From: Trichothermofontia sp964536415
Lineage (GTDB): Bacteria; Cyanobacteriota; Cyanobacteriia; B231
DNA: 55,569 bases
Assembly (NCBI GenBank): GCA_964536415.1
Contig: CAZHXN010000019.1
Coordinates: 1-55,569 of the forward strand
Direction of reading: 5' to 3'
In this document: positions 34,163 through 43,758 of the stretch, in pieces
Numbering within the stretch: position 1 is the first letter of the stretch
How the letters are laid out: every line of letters starts with the position of its first letter
The notes under the pieces: model-generated
What the model was told of the DNA's origin: nothing
Seen by the model: only the letters and a program-made list of their open reading frames with translations
Database searches by the model: none
Program-made: the position numbers and the translations under genes

Positions 34163-34944
34163 ACGAGCTTCGATACCGACCTAATGACATATCGACTGAT
34201 TAAACGCAATCTCGATGGTATTGAGAAATGTTAATTTATAGTATTACGCAAGGTAAAGGGGAAACCAAGAAAACCTTATGAAGTTTTGTGAAAATCACGC
34301 TGTTTCAAGGCGGTGTGAAAACATCGATTTCGCACTGGCACAGCTACCCTTACCCTCCCAGTCAATGGGTTCTGAACAGCAAGCCTGGTAGCACACGTCC
34401 CAGTTCATGGGCGTTGAGTAAACACTGATTGCCCAGAACACCGCCCTGATTTGGGCCTCTCGCCCTGAGCCAACGCTTTAGCGCTCCTGAAACACTCCTA
34501 ATAATCATAATTCGCAGATTTATATAGATAACACAGAACAGAGCAATGGCTCTCCGTAATTATGCGTAACTCATATTCTTCCGTCGCGTGATTTTGATCG
34601 TGATCGGCGGGAATCCTGGCGGTGTCTCTCTTTCAGCTAGTGCGACCAGTTTCCCTTGCTTGCTGTTCTTAACGGGGTTGGCATCCCGATGCGATCGCGA
34701 ATGATTTTAGTCCTGGTCTTAGGGTTCCCTGTTATTGGAGTAAACACAACAGTGGCCCGTTGATCCGGGAAGATTCTACCTCTGAGCCGAATGCTTGGGA
34801 GACAGAACCGGGAAAAGCCAGGGGAAAAGTCAACCGTCCCTCCAATCAGAGTTGGGATAATTTCAACAAACCCCGTTTCTAACCCGCACCGCCAACCGCT
34901 CTGGCCACTCCGCCAATCACGACTGTGTCTGCCCCAACCGAGGT
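34163..34944. other. 782-bp intergenic region, possible decayed gene at its right end
   Basis: 34163-34620 is comparatively AT-rich and holds nothing I recognise. From the ATG at 34689 the plus strand encodes MRSRMILVLVLGFPVIGVNT and TVAR, a signal-peptide-like start, then a stop. A different frame continues with a Ser/Asn/Pro-rich stretch (about 34765-34880), a stop, and a PAPPTALATPPITT-like tail. This could be a frame-shifted small exported protein gene, but without a known relative the call is weak. Confidence 0.3.
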
Positions 34945-37059
34945 TCAACGTCCGGCATAGGGTTCGCCGAGGAGGACGATCGAACACTTGATACTTTCAA
35001 GCACCTGTGTCGTCACATCACTGACGGCTAAGCCTGCTGCCGTGCGCCGTCGGACCGATCGCAGCATCACCATGTCATGATCCAACGAAACTTTAAGGAT
35101 CGTTTGGGCCACGTCATCGCTGGCTAGGGTATACAGATCCACCATTGCCTGGGAAGGGATCGCTGCGTTGGCGGCCCCCAGTTCCGCTTCGAAGCGGGCG
35201 ACTTCCTGGAGTGAGGTTTTGCGATCGCAGACATGAAGCAGAGTAATGCTGGCCTGATGCGTATTTGCGAAGAGATGGGCAAAGCGAAGGGTGCGCAGTT
35301 CCGCAGGGGTGAGGGCTTTGATCGGCACCAGAATCCGGTGAATGTTAATGGGTTCCTCTAACAGCCGCATCACCGCCACCGGACAGTGGGCTGACCAGAA
35401 AACACTATCAATCACATTGCCAAATAGCCGCGCCCGTAACCCCAAACGCGGACTCCAGCCCATAATAATCAGACTGGCCTCTTGCTCCCGTGCCACCCGA
35501 CTAATGCCGTGGGCGACATCATCATCGATGCGCACGAGAGCGGTAGCATTAACCTGAAACTCATGGCAGACAGTCATCGCCCGTTGTAATAGCTTATGGC
35601 TGCGTTGCAAAGCCGCATCAAGTTCCGGCTCATCCATATGCATGTGGGACTTGGCGATCGCCAGCGGGATCAGTTCCCCCCTCTCGTGGCGGGCTAGCAA
35701 TGCCCCCGTCTCGATCAGGTAGCGCTCGGTAAATGGGTTATAGACGGGGACCACCACCCGGAACAGAGGACAGGCATAAGCGTCACTGTTCAGCGAGTCA
35801 CTCTCTTCACCCTCAAATCTAGCGACTTCCAAGTCACCCCCGATGCGCGGTGGGATGCCTTCGGGCAACGGAGCCTTGGACACCGATAGGGTGCGGGCAA
35901 AGCGACTGGTTAACACGGGTCCCAAAATCGAGGTGACGAGCATCAGCACAATCACGGCTTTGAAGACGGACGGGGCAATTAAACCCACATTCAAGGCTGC
36001 TAAGGCGGCTGCCAACGTCGCAGCTACCTGGGGCAGGGACAGGGACCACATGGTCAGTGTTTCATTCCAGTGGTAGCCATAGCGGAGTTTGATCACTAGG
36101 GCCGCCAGAAACTTGGTGCCGATCAACGTGGCCACGATCGCCAGGGTGAGGAGGAGGTCAGTGGTGAGGGTGGAAATAAAGCCGGATACGGATAGCAGTA
36201 GCCCCATGCCGACAAAGAAAAAGGGAATGAAGAGGGTACTCCCCACAAACTTGATCTTTTCCTCAACGGGGCCTCGCCCGACCACATCATTCACCGCCAA
36301 CCCTGCCAGGAAGGCCCCCACAATTTGCTCAATATTAATCAACTGGGCACCGACGGAAGCGAGAAAGACCGCGAGGAGTACAAAGAGGAATTGATTGCCC
36401 TCCTGATCCCCCGATCGCCGAAAAAATGCCCGTCCGGCCCAGTCAAACCCCACCAAGACAAACCCCACATAGGCAGCCAAAGACAGCAGTTGGGCGATCA
36501 AACTGGCGGTGGAAAATTCGCCCGCATGGATAGAAATACAAATCGCCAGAACTAACAGGGCTGCAATATCCGTAATAATCGTTGCCCCAACGGTGATTGC
36601 CACCGCTTCCGTATGCACAACTTCGAGGCGATTCACGATCGGGTAGGCCAGCAGCGTATGGGAGGCCAGCAGCGAGCCAATCAACACGGAGGTATTCAGA
36701 CCCATGCCAAAGGCTTGCCCGACTAGGGTACCGCCAATGAGGGGGATGAGAAATGTGGTAATCCCAAAGCTGAGCGATCGATTGCGGGTCTTGCGAAACT
36801 CAGTGAGATCAATCTCCATGCCCGCGACAAACATCAGGTAGATTTTGCCGATATCGGAGAGTAACTTCATCACATCGGAACTGGGATCAAGCAGCTTCAG
36901 GCCATCCGGTCCCAAGAGCATCCCCGCAAATAATAGCCCCACTAACCCCGGTAGCCGGAACCGTTCAAACAGGGGAGGCAGCGTCAGGCTCACCAATAAC
37001 AGAATCGTAAAGGTTAGCAGGGGGCTGCTGGGCAGCCAGTGGGTAAGCTGTTCCATCAT
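34945..37059 (-). CDS. CPA2-family cation:proton antiporter with C-terminal universal-stress domains
   Basis: About 704 residues from the ATG at 37059; a second ATG follows directly and a TTG lies at 37071. The first 400 residues contain about 12 hydrophobic helices with the CPA2 landmarks LPGLVGLLFAGMLLGP, SHTLLAYPIV, GATIITDIAALLVLA (Thr-Asp in the ion path) and EQIVGAFLAGLAVN. The last 270 residues hold two regions resembling UspA (RVVVPVYNPF..., IHRILVPIKALTPAELRTL... and ASLIIMGWSPR), a common regulatory tail. Predicted to exchange Na+ or K+ for protons; ion specificity cannot be told. Confidence 0.93.
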   Translation of the reverse strand: MMEQLTHWLPSSPLLTFTILLLVSLTLPPLFERFRLPGLVGLLFAGMLLGPDGLKLLDPSSDVMKLLSDIGKIYLMFVAGMEIDLTEFRKTRNRSLSFGITTFLIPLIGGTLVGQAFGMGLNTSVLIGSLLASHTLLAYPIVNRLEVVHTEAVAITVGATIITDIAALLVLAICISIHAGEFSTASLIAQLLSLAAYVGFVLVGFDWAGRAFFRRSGDQEGNQFLFVLLAVFLASVGAQLINIEQIVGAFLAGLAVNDVVGRGPVEEKIKFVGSTLFIPFFFVGMGLLLSVSGFISTLTTDLLLTLAIVATLIGTKFLAALVIKLRYGYHWNETLTMWSLSLPQVAATLAAALAALNVGLIAPSVFKAVIVLMLVTSILGPVLTSRFARTLSVSKAPLPEGIPPRIGGDLEVARFEGEESDSLNSDAYACPLFRVVVPVYNPFTERYLIETGALLARHERGELIPLAIAKSHMHMDEPELDAALQRSHKLLQRAMTVCHEFQVNATALVRIDDDVAHGISRVAREQEASLIIMGWSPRLGLRARLFGNVIDSVFWSAHCPVAVMRLLEEPINIHRILVPIKALTPAELRTLRFAHLFANTHQASITLLHVCDRKTSLQEVARFEAELGAANAAIPSQAMVDLYTLASDDVAQTILKVSLDHDMVMLRSVRRRTAAGLAVSDVTTQVLESIKCSIVLLGEPYAGR

Positions 37060-37174
37060 CTTCAAAGACAAATTTGTTCAAATTTAAAAGTTTTCAAAAG
37101 GCTTTTAGGGTTTTCAAAAGTTCTCAACGCTGTGGCGCTTCTGAGATTTGGGGGTAAACAGCCCCTGAAATGTT

Positions 37175-37216
37175 GAGTTTATGGTGGGGGGCGCATAGCG
37201 CCCCCACCATAAACTT
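37175..37216. repeat. Dispersed palindromic repeat, hairpin copy 3
   Basis: GAGTTTATGGTGGGGG and CCCCCACCATAAACTT arms around GCGCATAGCG. Same family as 6-46, with the right-flank similarity AGAAGAGCCA continuing for about 15 bases. It lies between the antiporter and hpt promoters. Confidence 0.75.
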
Positions 37217-37318
37217 AGAAGAGCCAACGCTGTTCCAGTTTCGTTCAAACCTGAGCAATCCACCAGACGCGCACGTATTATGGCAATTTGAACCATCACT
37301 GTCGGCAAGGGTACGCGC

Positions 37319-37888
37319 GTGCATCATAACCTGATTCCCCTCTTTCCCGCAGACACGATCGCCACACGGGTTAAAGCCTTGGCCCAGAGGATCGATCGTG
37401 ACTATGCTCAGCACCCCCCCGTTTTGGTGGGTATTCTGAAAGGAGCCTTTGTTTTCCTGGCAGATTTAGTGCGGTATTTAGACATTCCGATCGCGGGGAT
37501 TGAATTCCTCAGTTTGTCCAGCTATGGCTCCGAGACAGTGAGTTCTGGCCAGGTGACGATTAATCTGGGGGTATCGGCAGCCGCCGTGCAGGGCAAGCCC
37601 GTGATTATTGTCGAGGATATTATCGATACCGGTTTAACCACCCAAACGGCGATCGCCTACCTCGAATCTCTCCATCCCGCCTCTATTGCGCTCTGCGCCC
37701 TGCTGGATAAACCCGATCGCCGCCAGGTGCCGGTCACCATCGATTACCTGGGCATGACCATGCCCGATCGCTTTGTGGTGGGCTATGGCATTGACTTTAA
37801 TCAACAGTATCGCCAACTCCCGGCCCTCTTTACCCTCCCGACCGAGGCCAGCGAAAGCACCCACGGTGAGTCCAGCCCAGTTTGTTAG
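37319..37888 (+). CDS. hpt: Hypoxanthine phosphoribosyltransferase
   Basis: 189 residues from a GTG at 37319. Salvages hypoxanthine and guanine to IMP/GMP using PRPP. The PRPP-binding motif VIIVEDIIDTGLT is at about residue 97, with LVGILKGAFVFLADL before it and CALLDKPDRR and PDRFVVGYGIDFNQQYR after it, exactly the Hpt layout. tldD starts 50 bp downstream on the same strand, so they probably form an operon. Confidence 0.95.
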   Translation: MHHNLIPLFPADTIATRVKALAQRIDRDYAQHPPVLVGILKGAFVFLADLVRYLDIPIAGIEFLSLSSYGSETVSSGQVTINLGVSAAAVQGKPVIIVEDIIDTGLTTQTAIAYLESLHPASIALCALLDKPDRRQVPVTIDYLGMTMPDRFVVGYGIDFNQQYRQLPALFTLPTEASESTHGESSPVC

Positions 37889-37938
37889 ACTAGCGAAAGA
37901 CGAGCGCATTCAATCACTATCTCCCCCAAAGGAAAGAC

Positions 37939-39420
37939 ATGACCCCTATGGCACCGATCACCCTGTTGCGGTCTCAAGAATTGCCCACCTTGCAAACGAC
38001 AGCGACGCGCGATCGCTTTGATGAGTCTTGGGAAGGTCCCCTCGCCACCCTGCTGGGGTTGGGACGGTCCGCTGGCGCGGATTTTGTCGAATTTTTTCTG
38101 GAGCGGGTGAACTATATTAGCGGCATGGCCGAAGAGGATACGGTCACCAGTATTTCGCCGCGCCTGTCCACGGGGGCTGGGGTGCGGGTCTTCCGAGGGA
38201 CCCAGGATTGCTATGTCAGCACCAATGATCTGTCCTTTAATGGCCTGCGGATGGCCTTGGAAAAGGGCCTGTCTATCCTGGGGCTACCCGCTCCCATGCC
38301 GGGGGCCTTTATCCCAGAGGTGAACCTGGAGCCGCTGCGGGACTACGCTGTGCGGGGGCAAAAGGAAGCCTGGATTCAGCAGTGCAGTTCTATGCAGGAG
38401 ATGGGGGATGTGCTCCTGGCGGCCACCAGCCAACTGCAAAAACAGGCTCAGCATATCCAATCGCGACGGGCGCTCTATTTCCGCGACTGGCAGGAGGTCC
38501 TGGTCGCGGCCAGTGATGGCACCTTCGCCAGGGATATTCGTCTGACCCAATCTGTGGGCATGAGCCTGCTGTGTGCGGATGGGGAGCACCGATCTTCGAT
38601 CGGCCATCGCCAGGGAGCCACCAGCCAGCCGGACTTTCTACACCACTGGGATTTCACCCAGGATGCTGCGGAAATTGCCGAAGCAGCGGGGAAAATGCTC
38701 TATGCCGACTATGTCGAGTCGGGCACCTACCCCATTGTGATGGCCAATCGCTTTGGCGGCGTCATTTTCCACGAAGCTTGCGGTCACCTGCTGGAAACCA
38801 CCCAAATTGAACGCAAGACGACCCCCTTCTGGGACAAAAAGGGTGAAAAAATTGCCCACGAAAACCTGACTGCCTGGGATGAGGGCATCACAACGGCGGC
38901 CTTTGGCACGATCGATATGGACGATGAAGGGATGCCAGCCCAACGAACCCTGTTGATCGAAAATGGGGTGTTGAAAAACTTCCTTGCCGATCGCGCCGGT
39001 TCCTGGCGGACGGGGCATCCCCGCACGGGCAGTGGTCGCCGCCAGAACTATGCCTATGCGGCAGCTTCCCGGATGCGCAACACCTACATTGCGCCGGGGA
39101 ATTACACTACCGAAGACCTGATTGCCTCGATCGACAAGGGGATTTACTGCAAGAAGATGGGGGGGGGAAGCGTCGGCGCAACGGGCCAGTTTAACTTTGG
39201 CGTTGACGAAGCCTATTTGATCGAGAACGGTCGGATTACCAAACCGCTCAAGGGCGCTACCCTCATCGGCGATGCTCAGGAAATTATGGGCCGTATCTCC
39301 ATGAGTTCCCAGGATTTGGGCTTAGCCGCCGGTTTCTGTGGCTCGATCAGCGGCAGCATCTACGTCACCGTTGGACAACCCCACATCAAGGTGGATGCCA
39401 TTACCGTGGGCGGACGCTAA
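37939..39420 (+). CDS. tldD: TldD metalloprotease
   Basis: 493 residues. Catalytic subunit of the TldD/TldE peptidase. The zinc-site motif HEACGHLLE is visible near residue 278, flanked by YPIVMANRFGGVIF, and the C-terminal half has SGRRQNYAYAAASRMRNTY and GGGSVGATGQFNFGVDEAYLIENG, as in the family. In other bacteria TldD/E process unfolded peptides such as microcin and CcdA. The partner tldE is 30909-32243. Confidence 0.95.
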   Translation: MTPMAPITLLRSQELPTLQTTATRDRFDESWEGPLATLLGLGRSAGADFVEFFLERVNYISGMAEEDTVTSISPRLSTGAGVRVFRGTQDCYVSTNDLSFNGLRMALEKGLSILGLPAPMPGAFIPEVNLEPLRDYAVRGQKEAWIQQCSSMQEMGDVLLAATSQLQKQAQHIQSRRALYFRDWQEVLVAASDGTFARDIRLTQSVGMSLLCADGEHRSSIGHRQGATSQPDFLHHWDFTQDAAEIAEAAGKMLYADYVESGTYPIVMANRFGGVIFHEACGHLLETTQIERKTTPFWDKKGEKIAHENLTAWDEGITTAAFGTIDMDDEGMPAQRTLLIENGVLKNFLADRAGSWRTGHPRTGSGRRQNYAYAAASRMRNTYIAPGNYTTEDLIASIDKGIYCKKMGGGSVGATGQFNFGVDEAYLIENGRITKPLKGATLIGDAQEIMGRISMSSQDLGLAAGFCGSISGSIYVTVGQPHIKVDAITVGGR

Positions 39421-39423
39421 CCA

Positions 39424-40425
39424 TCACCGCGATCGACACACTTCGCACAACCGCATCACCATCGTTTGCAGCGTGGGTAAATCCTCGGCTCCCTGTTTCA
39501 GACTGAGTTCTAGCTCCAATAACAGGGGGAGGGTGGCTTGCAGTTGTGCCAGCGACAGCGATCGCACCTCCTGCTTGAAGTAATAGATGCGTTTGGGGTT
39601 ACCAATCTCCGCAGCGGCGGCGATCGCCCGATCGTCCGGTTCCCCCGTGGTGGTCATCAGCTTGACCCAGAGCCAGGTGCGGAACTGACGGACCAGGGTC
39701 GCCACGATCGCGAGGGCATGTTCATTGCGTTGGATTAAGTCAGCCACCAACCCCAGGGCGTGACTGGTGTTGCCTTGCCGGATGGCCTCGGCCAACTTCA
39801 GGCTATTTTGGGTGCTGCTGGTAATCAACCCCTCGATCTCGGCCACCGTCAGGGGCTGGGGCTGGGTCCCGGCAAACAGGCGGAGTTTCTCCAGATCCAT
39901 GTACAGTTGCCGGGTGTCGTTACCGATCGCCTCGGCCAGGAAGGCGATCGCCTCCGGCGTCAGTTTCAGATCGACTTCCTGGGCGGCTTGTCGCACCCGC
40001 TGGGCCAACTGCTCGGTCTGCCAGGGGGGAATCGGGGAAAATTCCTGGATGGTGGCATATTTTTGCAGTAATTTAGTAGATTTGAGGCGATTATCGGGTT
40101 TATTAGGGGTCGTCAGGAGTAACACACTGTTATCGGGAATCTGGGGCAGAGTCCGCTCCAGTTCTGCCAGTACGGCATCGGTAAGGTCTCCTTTGCTCCC
40201 GCCCCCGACTAGGGCGGTATTCACCAGCCAGACTAGGCGGCTGCCTGCTCCAAACGGCGGGGTCATGGCCTGGTTTAGCCCCTCGACGATCGCGTTGGGT
40301 TGGTCAGGGGTGAGGCGATCGTAGTTAAAGCTTTGCCAATTGGGATCAAGGACCCGATCGCGCAGGTTGGCGATCGCCCGCTGCATGGCAAACTCATCTT
40401 CACCCCAGTAGAGGTAAATTGGCAT
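39424..40425 (-). CDS. holA: DNA polymerase III, delta subunit
   Basis: 333 residues from the ATG at 40425 (MPIYLYWGEDEF); the frame continues 14 residues upstream but matches no family. HolA opens the sliding clamp within the clamp loader. Recognisable stretches are YLYWGEDEFAMQRAI, LLTTPNKPDNRLKSTKLLQK, EAIAFLAEAIGNDTRQLYMDLEKL and FRTWLWVKL. Its stop is 4 bp from the tldD stop, convergent. The start is 32 bp from that of the divergent DUF1868 gene, so the two share a very short control region. Confidence 0.93.
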   Translation of the reverse strand: MPIYLYWGEDEFAMQRAIANLRDRVLDPNWQSFNYDRLTPDQPNAIVEGLNQAMTPPFGAGSRLVWLVNTALVGGGSKGDLTDAVLAELERTLPQIPDNSVLLLTTPNKPDNRLKSTKLLQKYATIQEFSPIPPWQTEQLAQRVRQAAQEVDLKLTPEAIAFLAEAIGNDTRQLYMDLEKLRLFAGTQPQPLTVAEIEGLITSSTQNSLKLAEAIRQGNTSHALGLVADLIQRNEHALAIVATLVRQFRTWLWVKLMTTTGEPDDRAIAAAAEIGNPKRIYYFKQEVRSLSLAQLQATLPLLLELELSLKQGAEDLPTLQTMVMRLCEVCRSR

Positions 40426-40456
40426 AGAAGTGTTTTCGTGTGCGAGGCAGCAAGCG

Positions 40457-41245
40457 TTGGACAACACCTATCAGGATTACTGTAACCGAGTACTTCGGCT
40501 GACGATGCTGGAAACCTACTACTCCCAAGTCCAAAATATCCACGAGTCCCCTAAGTTCCAACTGACGAGCGATGGCACCTACCAAGCCACGCCCTTTCCC
40601 GGCTATACGATTATCACGCCCCCGTGGGCAGAGGTACCGGCAGATGCCGCTTTCTACACGCAGTTGCAAATCCTGCAACAGCAGTTGTTGGCGGCTTTAC
40701 CTGAGAGATTAGTGGTTCCCCTGCCCCTGGAGAGCTTGCATCTCACCGTGGCAGATTTACTGTGGGACAGTGCCTACCGTTATGCCAGGGAAGCGGAACC
40801 GGACTACGACACGCGCCTACGCACCTGTCTGACGACGATCTTCCAGCAAGGCCGCTCGAGCCTACCGGTAGGCCCCGCACCCGTGTGGCAAGTGTTAGGA
40901 TGCCAATTAATGCCACGGGCGATCGGGGTGTGTTTGGTTCCCAAGGATGCTCAATCCTACGATCGGCTGATCCGATTCCGGCAGTGGCTTTACCAGCGGC
41001 AAGATTTAATTAGCCTGGGAGTCGATCAGCAGTACCATTTTACCGCCCATATTACCCTGGGATATTTAGGCCAGATTCCACCCGATCTCGATCGGCAACA
41101 ATTGTGTACCACCCTGTTTAATCTGAACCAACAGTGGTTAGATCAAGGACTGCCAGAGTTTACCGTTAGGCAAGCCCAGTTAAGAAAATTTGATGACATG
41201 ACCCGTTATTATCGTGAACCCGATTGGCCCGTTTTTGACTTTTAA
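40457..41245 (+). CDS. DUF1868 family, 2H phosphoesterase-like protein
   Basis: 262 residues, if translation starts at the TTG 40457 (LDNTYQDYCNRVLRLT), which has a GAGG sequence nine bases upstream. The ATG at 40505 would cut into what looks like the conserved N-terminal region. Two HxT motifs, LHLTV (about residue 95) and AHITLGY (about residue 196), are the hallmark of 2H phosphoesterases such as 2'-5' RNA ligase. The natural substrate of DUF1868 proteins is unknown. Divergent from holA. Confidence 0.82.
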   Translation: MDNTYQDYCNRVLRLTMLETYYSQVQNIHESPKFQLTSDGTYQATPFPGYTIITPPWAEVPADAAFYTQLQILQQQLLAALPERLVVPLPLESLHLTVADLLWDSAYRYAREAEPDYDTRLRTCLTTIFQQGRSSLPVGPAPVWQVLGCQLMPRAIGVCLVPKDAQSYDRLIRFRQWLYQRQDLISLGVDQQYHFTAHITLGYLGQIPPDLDRQQLCTTLFNLNQQWLDQGLPEFTVRQAQLRKFDDMTRYYREPDWPVFDF

Positions 41246-41448
41246 GCCTCCTGTGCCAGTAGGGGCATGGAAGCAAGGATGGCGGCTGGGCCGTCTGTGC
41301 CTGGGGGCCGTTGATGGGGGTTGGCATTGACAAACCATCTGTTACCCTTCTGTTACTCTAAGGGAGCTGCATCCGGGTTAACCACTCGCTGATTTCGCTG
41401 CCGCTTCGATTTAAAACCACGTATCCTGCAATCTTGGGAGGCAAAGCC

Positions 41449-42402
41449 ATGACCGAGAAAAAAAATAACCATTGGATTGTCAACACGGTCATGATTCTAG
41501 GGCTGATTGCCTTTTTAGGGTTTTCACTAATTCCCTTCATGGGGGTGTTCCAGAGCAGTTCCCGACAGGCAGAAACCGCTGCCACTGCCCAGGCCAATGC
41601 CCAGGCACAAAAAACTGAACTGGAAGCCCAGGCTAGAGGCTATGAACTGGTCCTGCAACGCGAACCGGATAACCAAACAGCTCTGCGAGGATTGTTGGAA
41701 ATCCGTCTGCAACTGCAAGACATCCCAGGGGTGATCGCGCCGCTGGAGAAATTAACCAAACTGCAACCGGAGGAAACCCGTTACGGGGTCCTACTGGCCC
41801 AGGCTAAGCAATATACCGGGGATACGGAAGGGGCAGCCCAAGCCTACCGCACGGTCCTGAATACCCATCCGGGTGACGCCGATGCCCTCCAGGGGTTGGT
41901 GAAGTTACTACTGGATCAAAATCGCCCGGAAGCGGCGATCGGCCTGCTCCAAGATACTCTGCAACTGGCAAACCAGGCGAACCAATTACAACCGGGCAGC
42001 ATTGATACCGTTTCGGTTCACCTGATCCTGGGGCAGGTCTATGCGGAGCAAAAGCGTCTGGATGAGGCGATCACGGCCTATGACGCAGCCATCAAGGCCA
42101 ATGATCAGGATTTCCGTCCCATTTTAGCTAAGGCGATCGTCCTCAAGGAAAAGAATCAAACCTCGGAAGCCGAAACCCTCTTTGCCAAGGCTGCCACCCT
42201 TGCCCCGGCCCAGTACAAGGATCAAATTAACCAACTCGCACGGGGTGAAACTCCCAATGCGGCCCCGGCTGCTCCTAACGCGGCTGCGGATGACACCCCT
42301 GGTCCTGCGGGTAACGTGCCTGGTAGCCTGCCCGCGATCGAATCCCCTGCTGACACCCCCAGTTCCGCAGGCTCTAGTGAACCCTCCCCAGCCCAGAACT
42401 AA
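41449..42402 (+). CDS. TPR protein with N-terminal membrane anchor
   Basis: 317 residues from the ATG at 41449, which has a strong GGGAGG ribosome-binding site. One transmembrane helix (about 10-32), an Ala/Gln-rich helical linker, then five to six TPR units (about 50-260; clear ones at YELVLQREPDNQTALRGLLE and ITAYDAAIKANDQDFRP), and an Ala/Pro/Ser-rich low-complexity tail. Single-anchor TPR proteins in cyanobacteria often help assemble membrane complexes. The specific partner is unknown. Confidence 0.85.
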   Translation: MTEKKNNHWIVNTVMILGLIAFLGFSLIPFMGVFQSSSRQAETAATAQANAQAQKTELEAQARGYELVLQREPDNQTALRGLLEIRLQLQDIPGVIAPLEKLTKLQPEETRYGVLLAQAKQYTGDTEGAAQAYRTVLNTHPGDADALQGLVKLLLDQNRPEAAIGLLQDTLQLANQANQLQPGSIDTVSVHLILGQVYAEQKRLDEAITAYDAAIKANDQDFRPILAKAIVLKEKNQTSEAETLFAKAATLAPAQYKDQINQLARGETPNAAPAAPNAAADDTPGPAGNVPGSLPAIESPADTPSSAGSSEPSPAQN

Positions 42403-42551
42403 CCAACCCTTGCCCAGAGCCGCAATGCGGTAGGGGCGGATTGCGCGGGAATCTAAGCCAGCAATGAATCACTTTGCTAAACTCGCCCAGGATTGCGCCC
42501 CAATCTTGGCCAGAAACTCGTTACTAGGCTAAACCTGCCCAACGGTGGGGC

Positions 42552-43493
42552 TTACAAGCCAAACAGCCAAAGCCAGAGGGGCAGCGTCATCAACAACCCC
42601 GCCGTACCCACAGCCAAACAGGTCACCGTCAGGGTGCGATCGAGATCATAGGCTTCGGAAATGACCAAGGTGGCAAAGGCGGGTGGCATGGCCGCTTGCA
42701 GGACAAGAACCAGACGCGGTGCGCCCGTAATCCCCACCAGGGATAGGGCAATGCCCACCAGCAGGGGGACTGTCAGCATTTTAATGCTGAGGCTCTGGAG
42801 GCCCTGCTGCAAGCTGCGCCAGGAGGATAACTGGCCCAGGCGCATCCCAATCAGCAGTAACGATAGGCCCAACATCGCCCAAGCGGCCCCCAGTAATCCC
42901 TGCTCGACGAGGGCGGGCAGGGGCAGTTGGCGGAGCACCAACCCCAGGCCCAAGCTCCAGGGAGCCGGATTGTAGACCAACGATCGCAGTAACGGGCCAA
43001 CGCTGCGATCGCCGCGTCCAAAATAGGCGGCCAGCAGCACCCCCAGGCCATAGGCCCCCAGCAGCGTGCCAACCATGTCATAGAACAAGGCCCACGCAAA
43101 ATACTGGGGACCCACCAGGGAGAGGCTAACGGGATAGCCCAAATAGCCCGTATTGCCCACCATTGCCGTGAGCATAAAGCTCCCCCGTTCCGATTTGCTC
43201 CATTGGGTGGGCTGATGATCGATGGGCCGAAACCGTTGAGGCCAGTTTAGCCAGAGCCACGCTAGGAATACCCCCAATAAAATCGCAACCCAGGCGATCG
43301 CCGGGGCTAACCAGACAGCCCCCCCTAACTGGGCCTGCTGCAAAAAACCGACGATACTCAGAGGTACCCCAATCCAAAACAGGAACTTACCGAGGTGATC
43401 GGGAACCGTTGCTGGCAGGAGGCGTCCGAGCAGTAGACCGCAGAGGACACCGCCACCGAGTTGGAGATAGAGCGTTAGGAGTTTATCAACCAA
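42552..43493 (-). CDS. AEC (auxin efflux carrier-like) family transporter
   Basis: 313 residues with about ten hydrophobic segments. The start is a TTG at 43493 preceded by an AGAGAA stretch; no usable ATG exists until well inside the protein. The family landmark GNTGYLGYPVSLSLVG (about residue 112) is present, and the C-terminal half ends with AMPPAFATLVISEAYDLD. Members transport small organic acids or act in other effluxes. Substrate unknown. Confidence 0.88.
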   Translation of the reverse strand: MVDKLLTLYLQLGGGVLCGLLLGRLLPATVPDHLGKFLFWIGVPLSIVGFLQQAQLGGAVWLAPAIAWVAILLGVFLAWLWLNWPQRFRPIDHQPTQWSKSERGSFMLTAMVGNTGYLGYPVSLSLVGPQYFAWALFYDMVGTLLGAYGLGVLLAAYFGRGDRSVGPLLRSLVYNPAPWSLGLGLVLRQLPLPALVEQGLLGAAWAMLGLSLLLIGMRLGQLSSWRSLQQGLQSLSIKMLTVPLLVGIALSLVGITGAPRLVLVLQAAMPPAFATLVISEAYDLDRTLTVTCLAVGTAGLLMTLPLWLWLFGL

Positions 43494-43544
43494 GGGAATT
43501 CTCTAAAATTGTCACTGCGATCGTCGTGCGCGATCGCGGCAGCC

Positions 43545-43575
43545 AGCCAGTAAGGGTCGCCAGCGTATACTGGCT
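43545..43575. repeat. Small inverted repeat AGCCAGTA/TACTGGCT
   Basis: 8-bp perfect arms at 43545-43552 and 43568-43575 between the divergent AEC and VanY-like genes. Could be an operator or chance. Nothing else is seen in this interval. Confidence 0.3.
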
Positions 43576-43758
43576 AGAGAGTCTGGATACTGACTTACTT
43601 AACAGCTTGGCTACCAAAAGTTCTGTGATTTAGTCCCCATTTTGGCAGAGGCTTGATTAAAATTTGTTAGTCGCTTGGCCAGTGCGTCTTAGCCAATGCT
43701 AACGACATTAGCCAGCCTTTGCCGCTAGATTGTGGGGGGTACTCTCTTGGATAACCTC

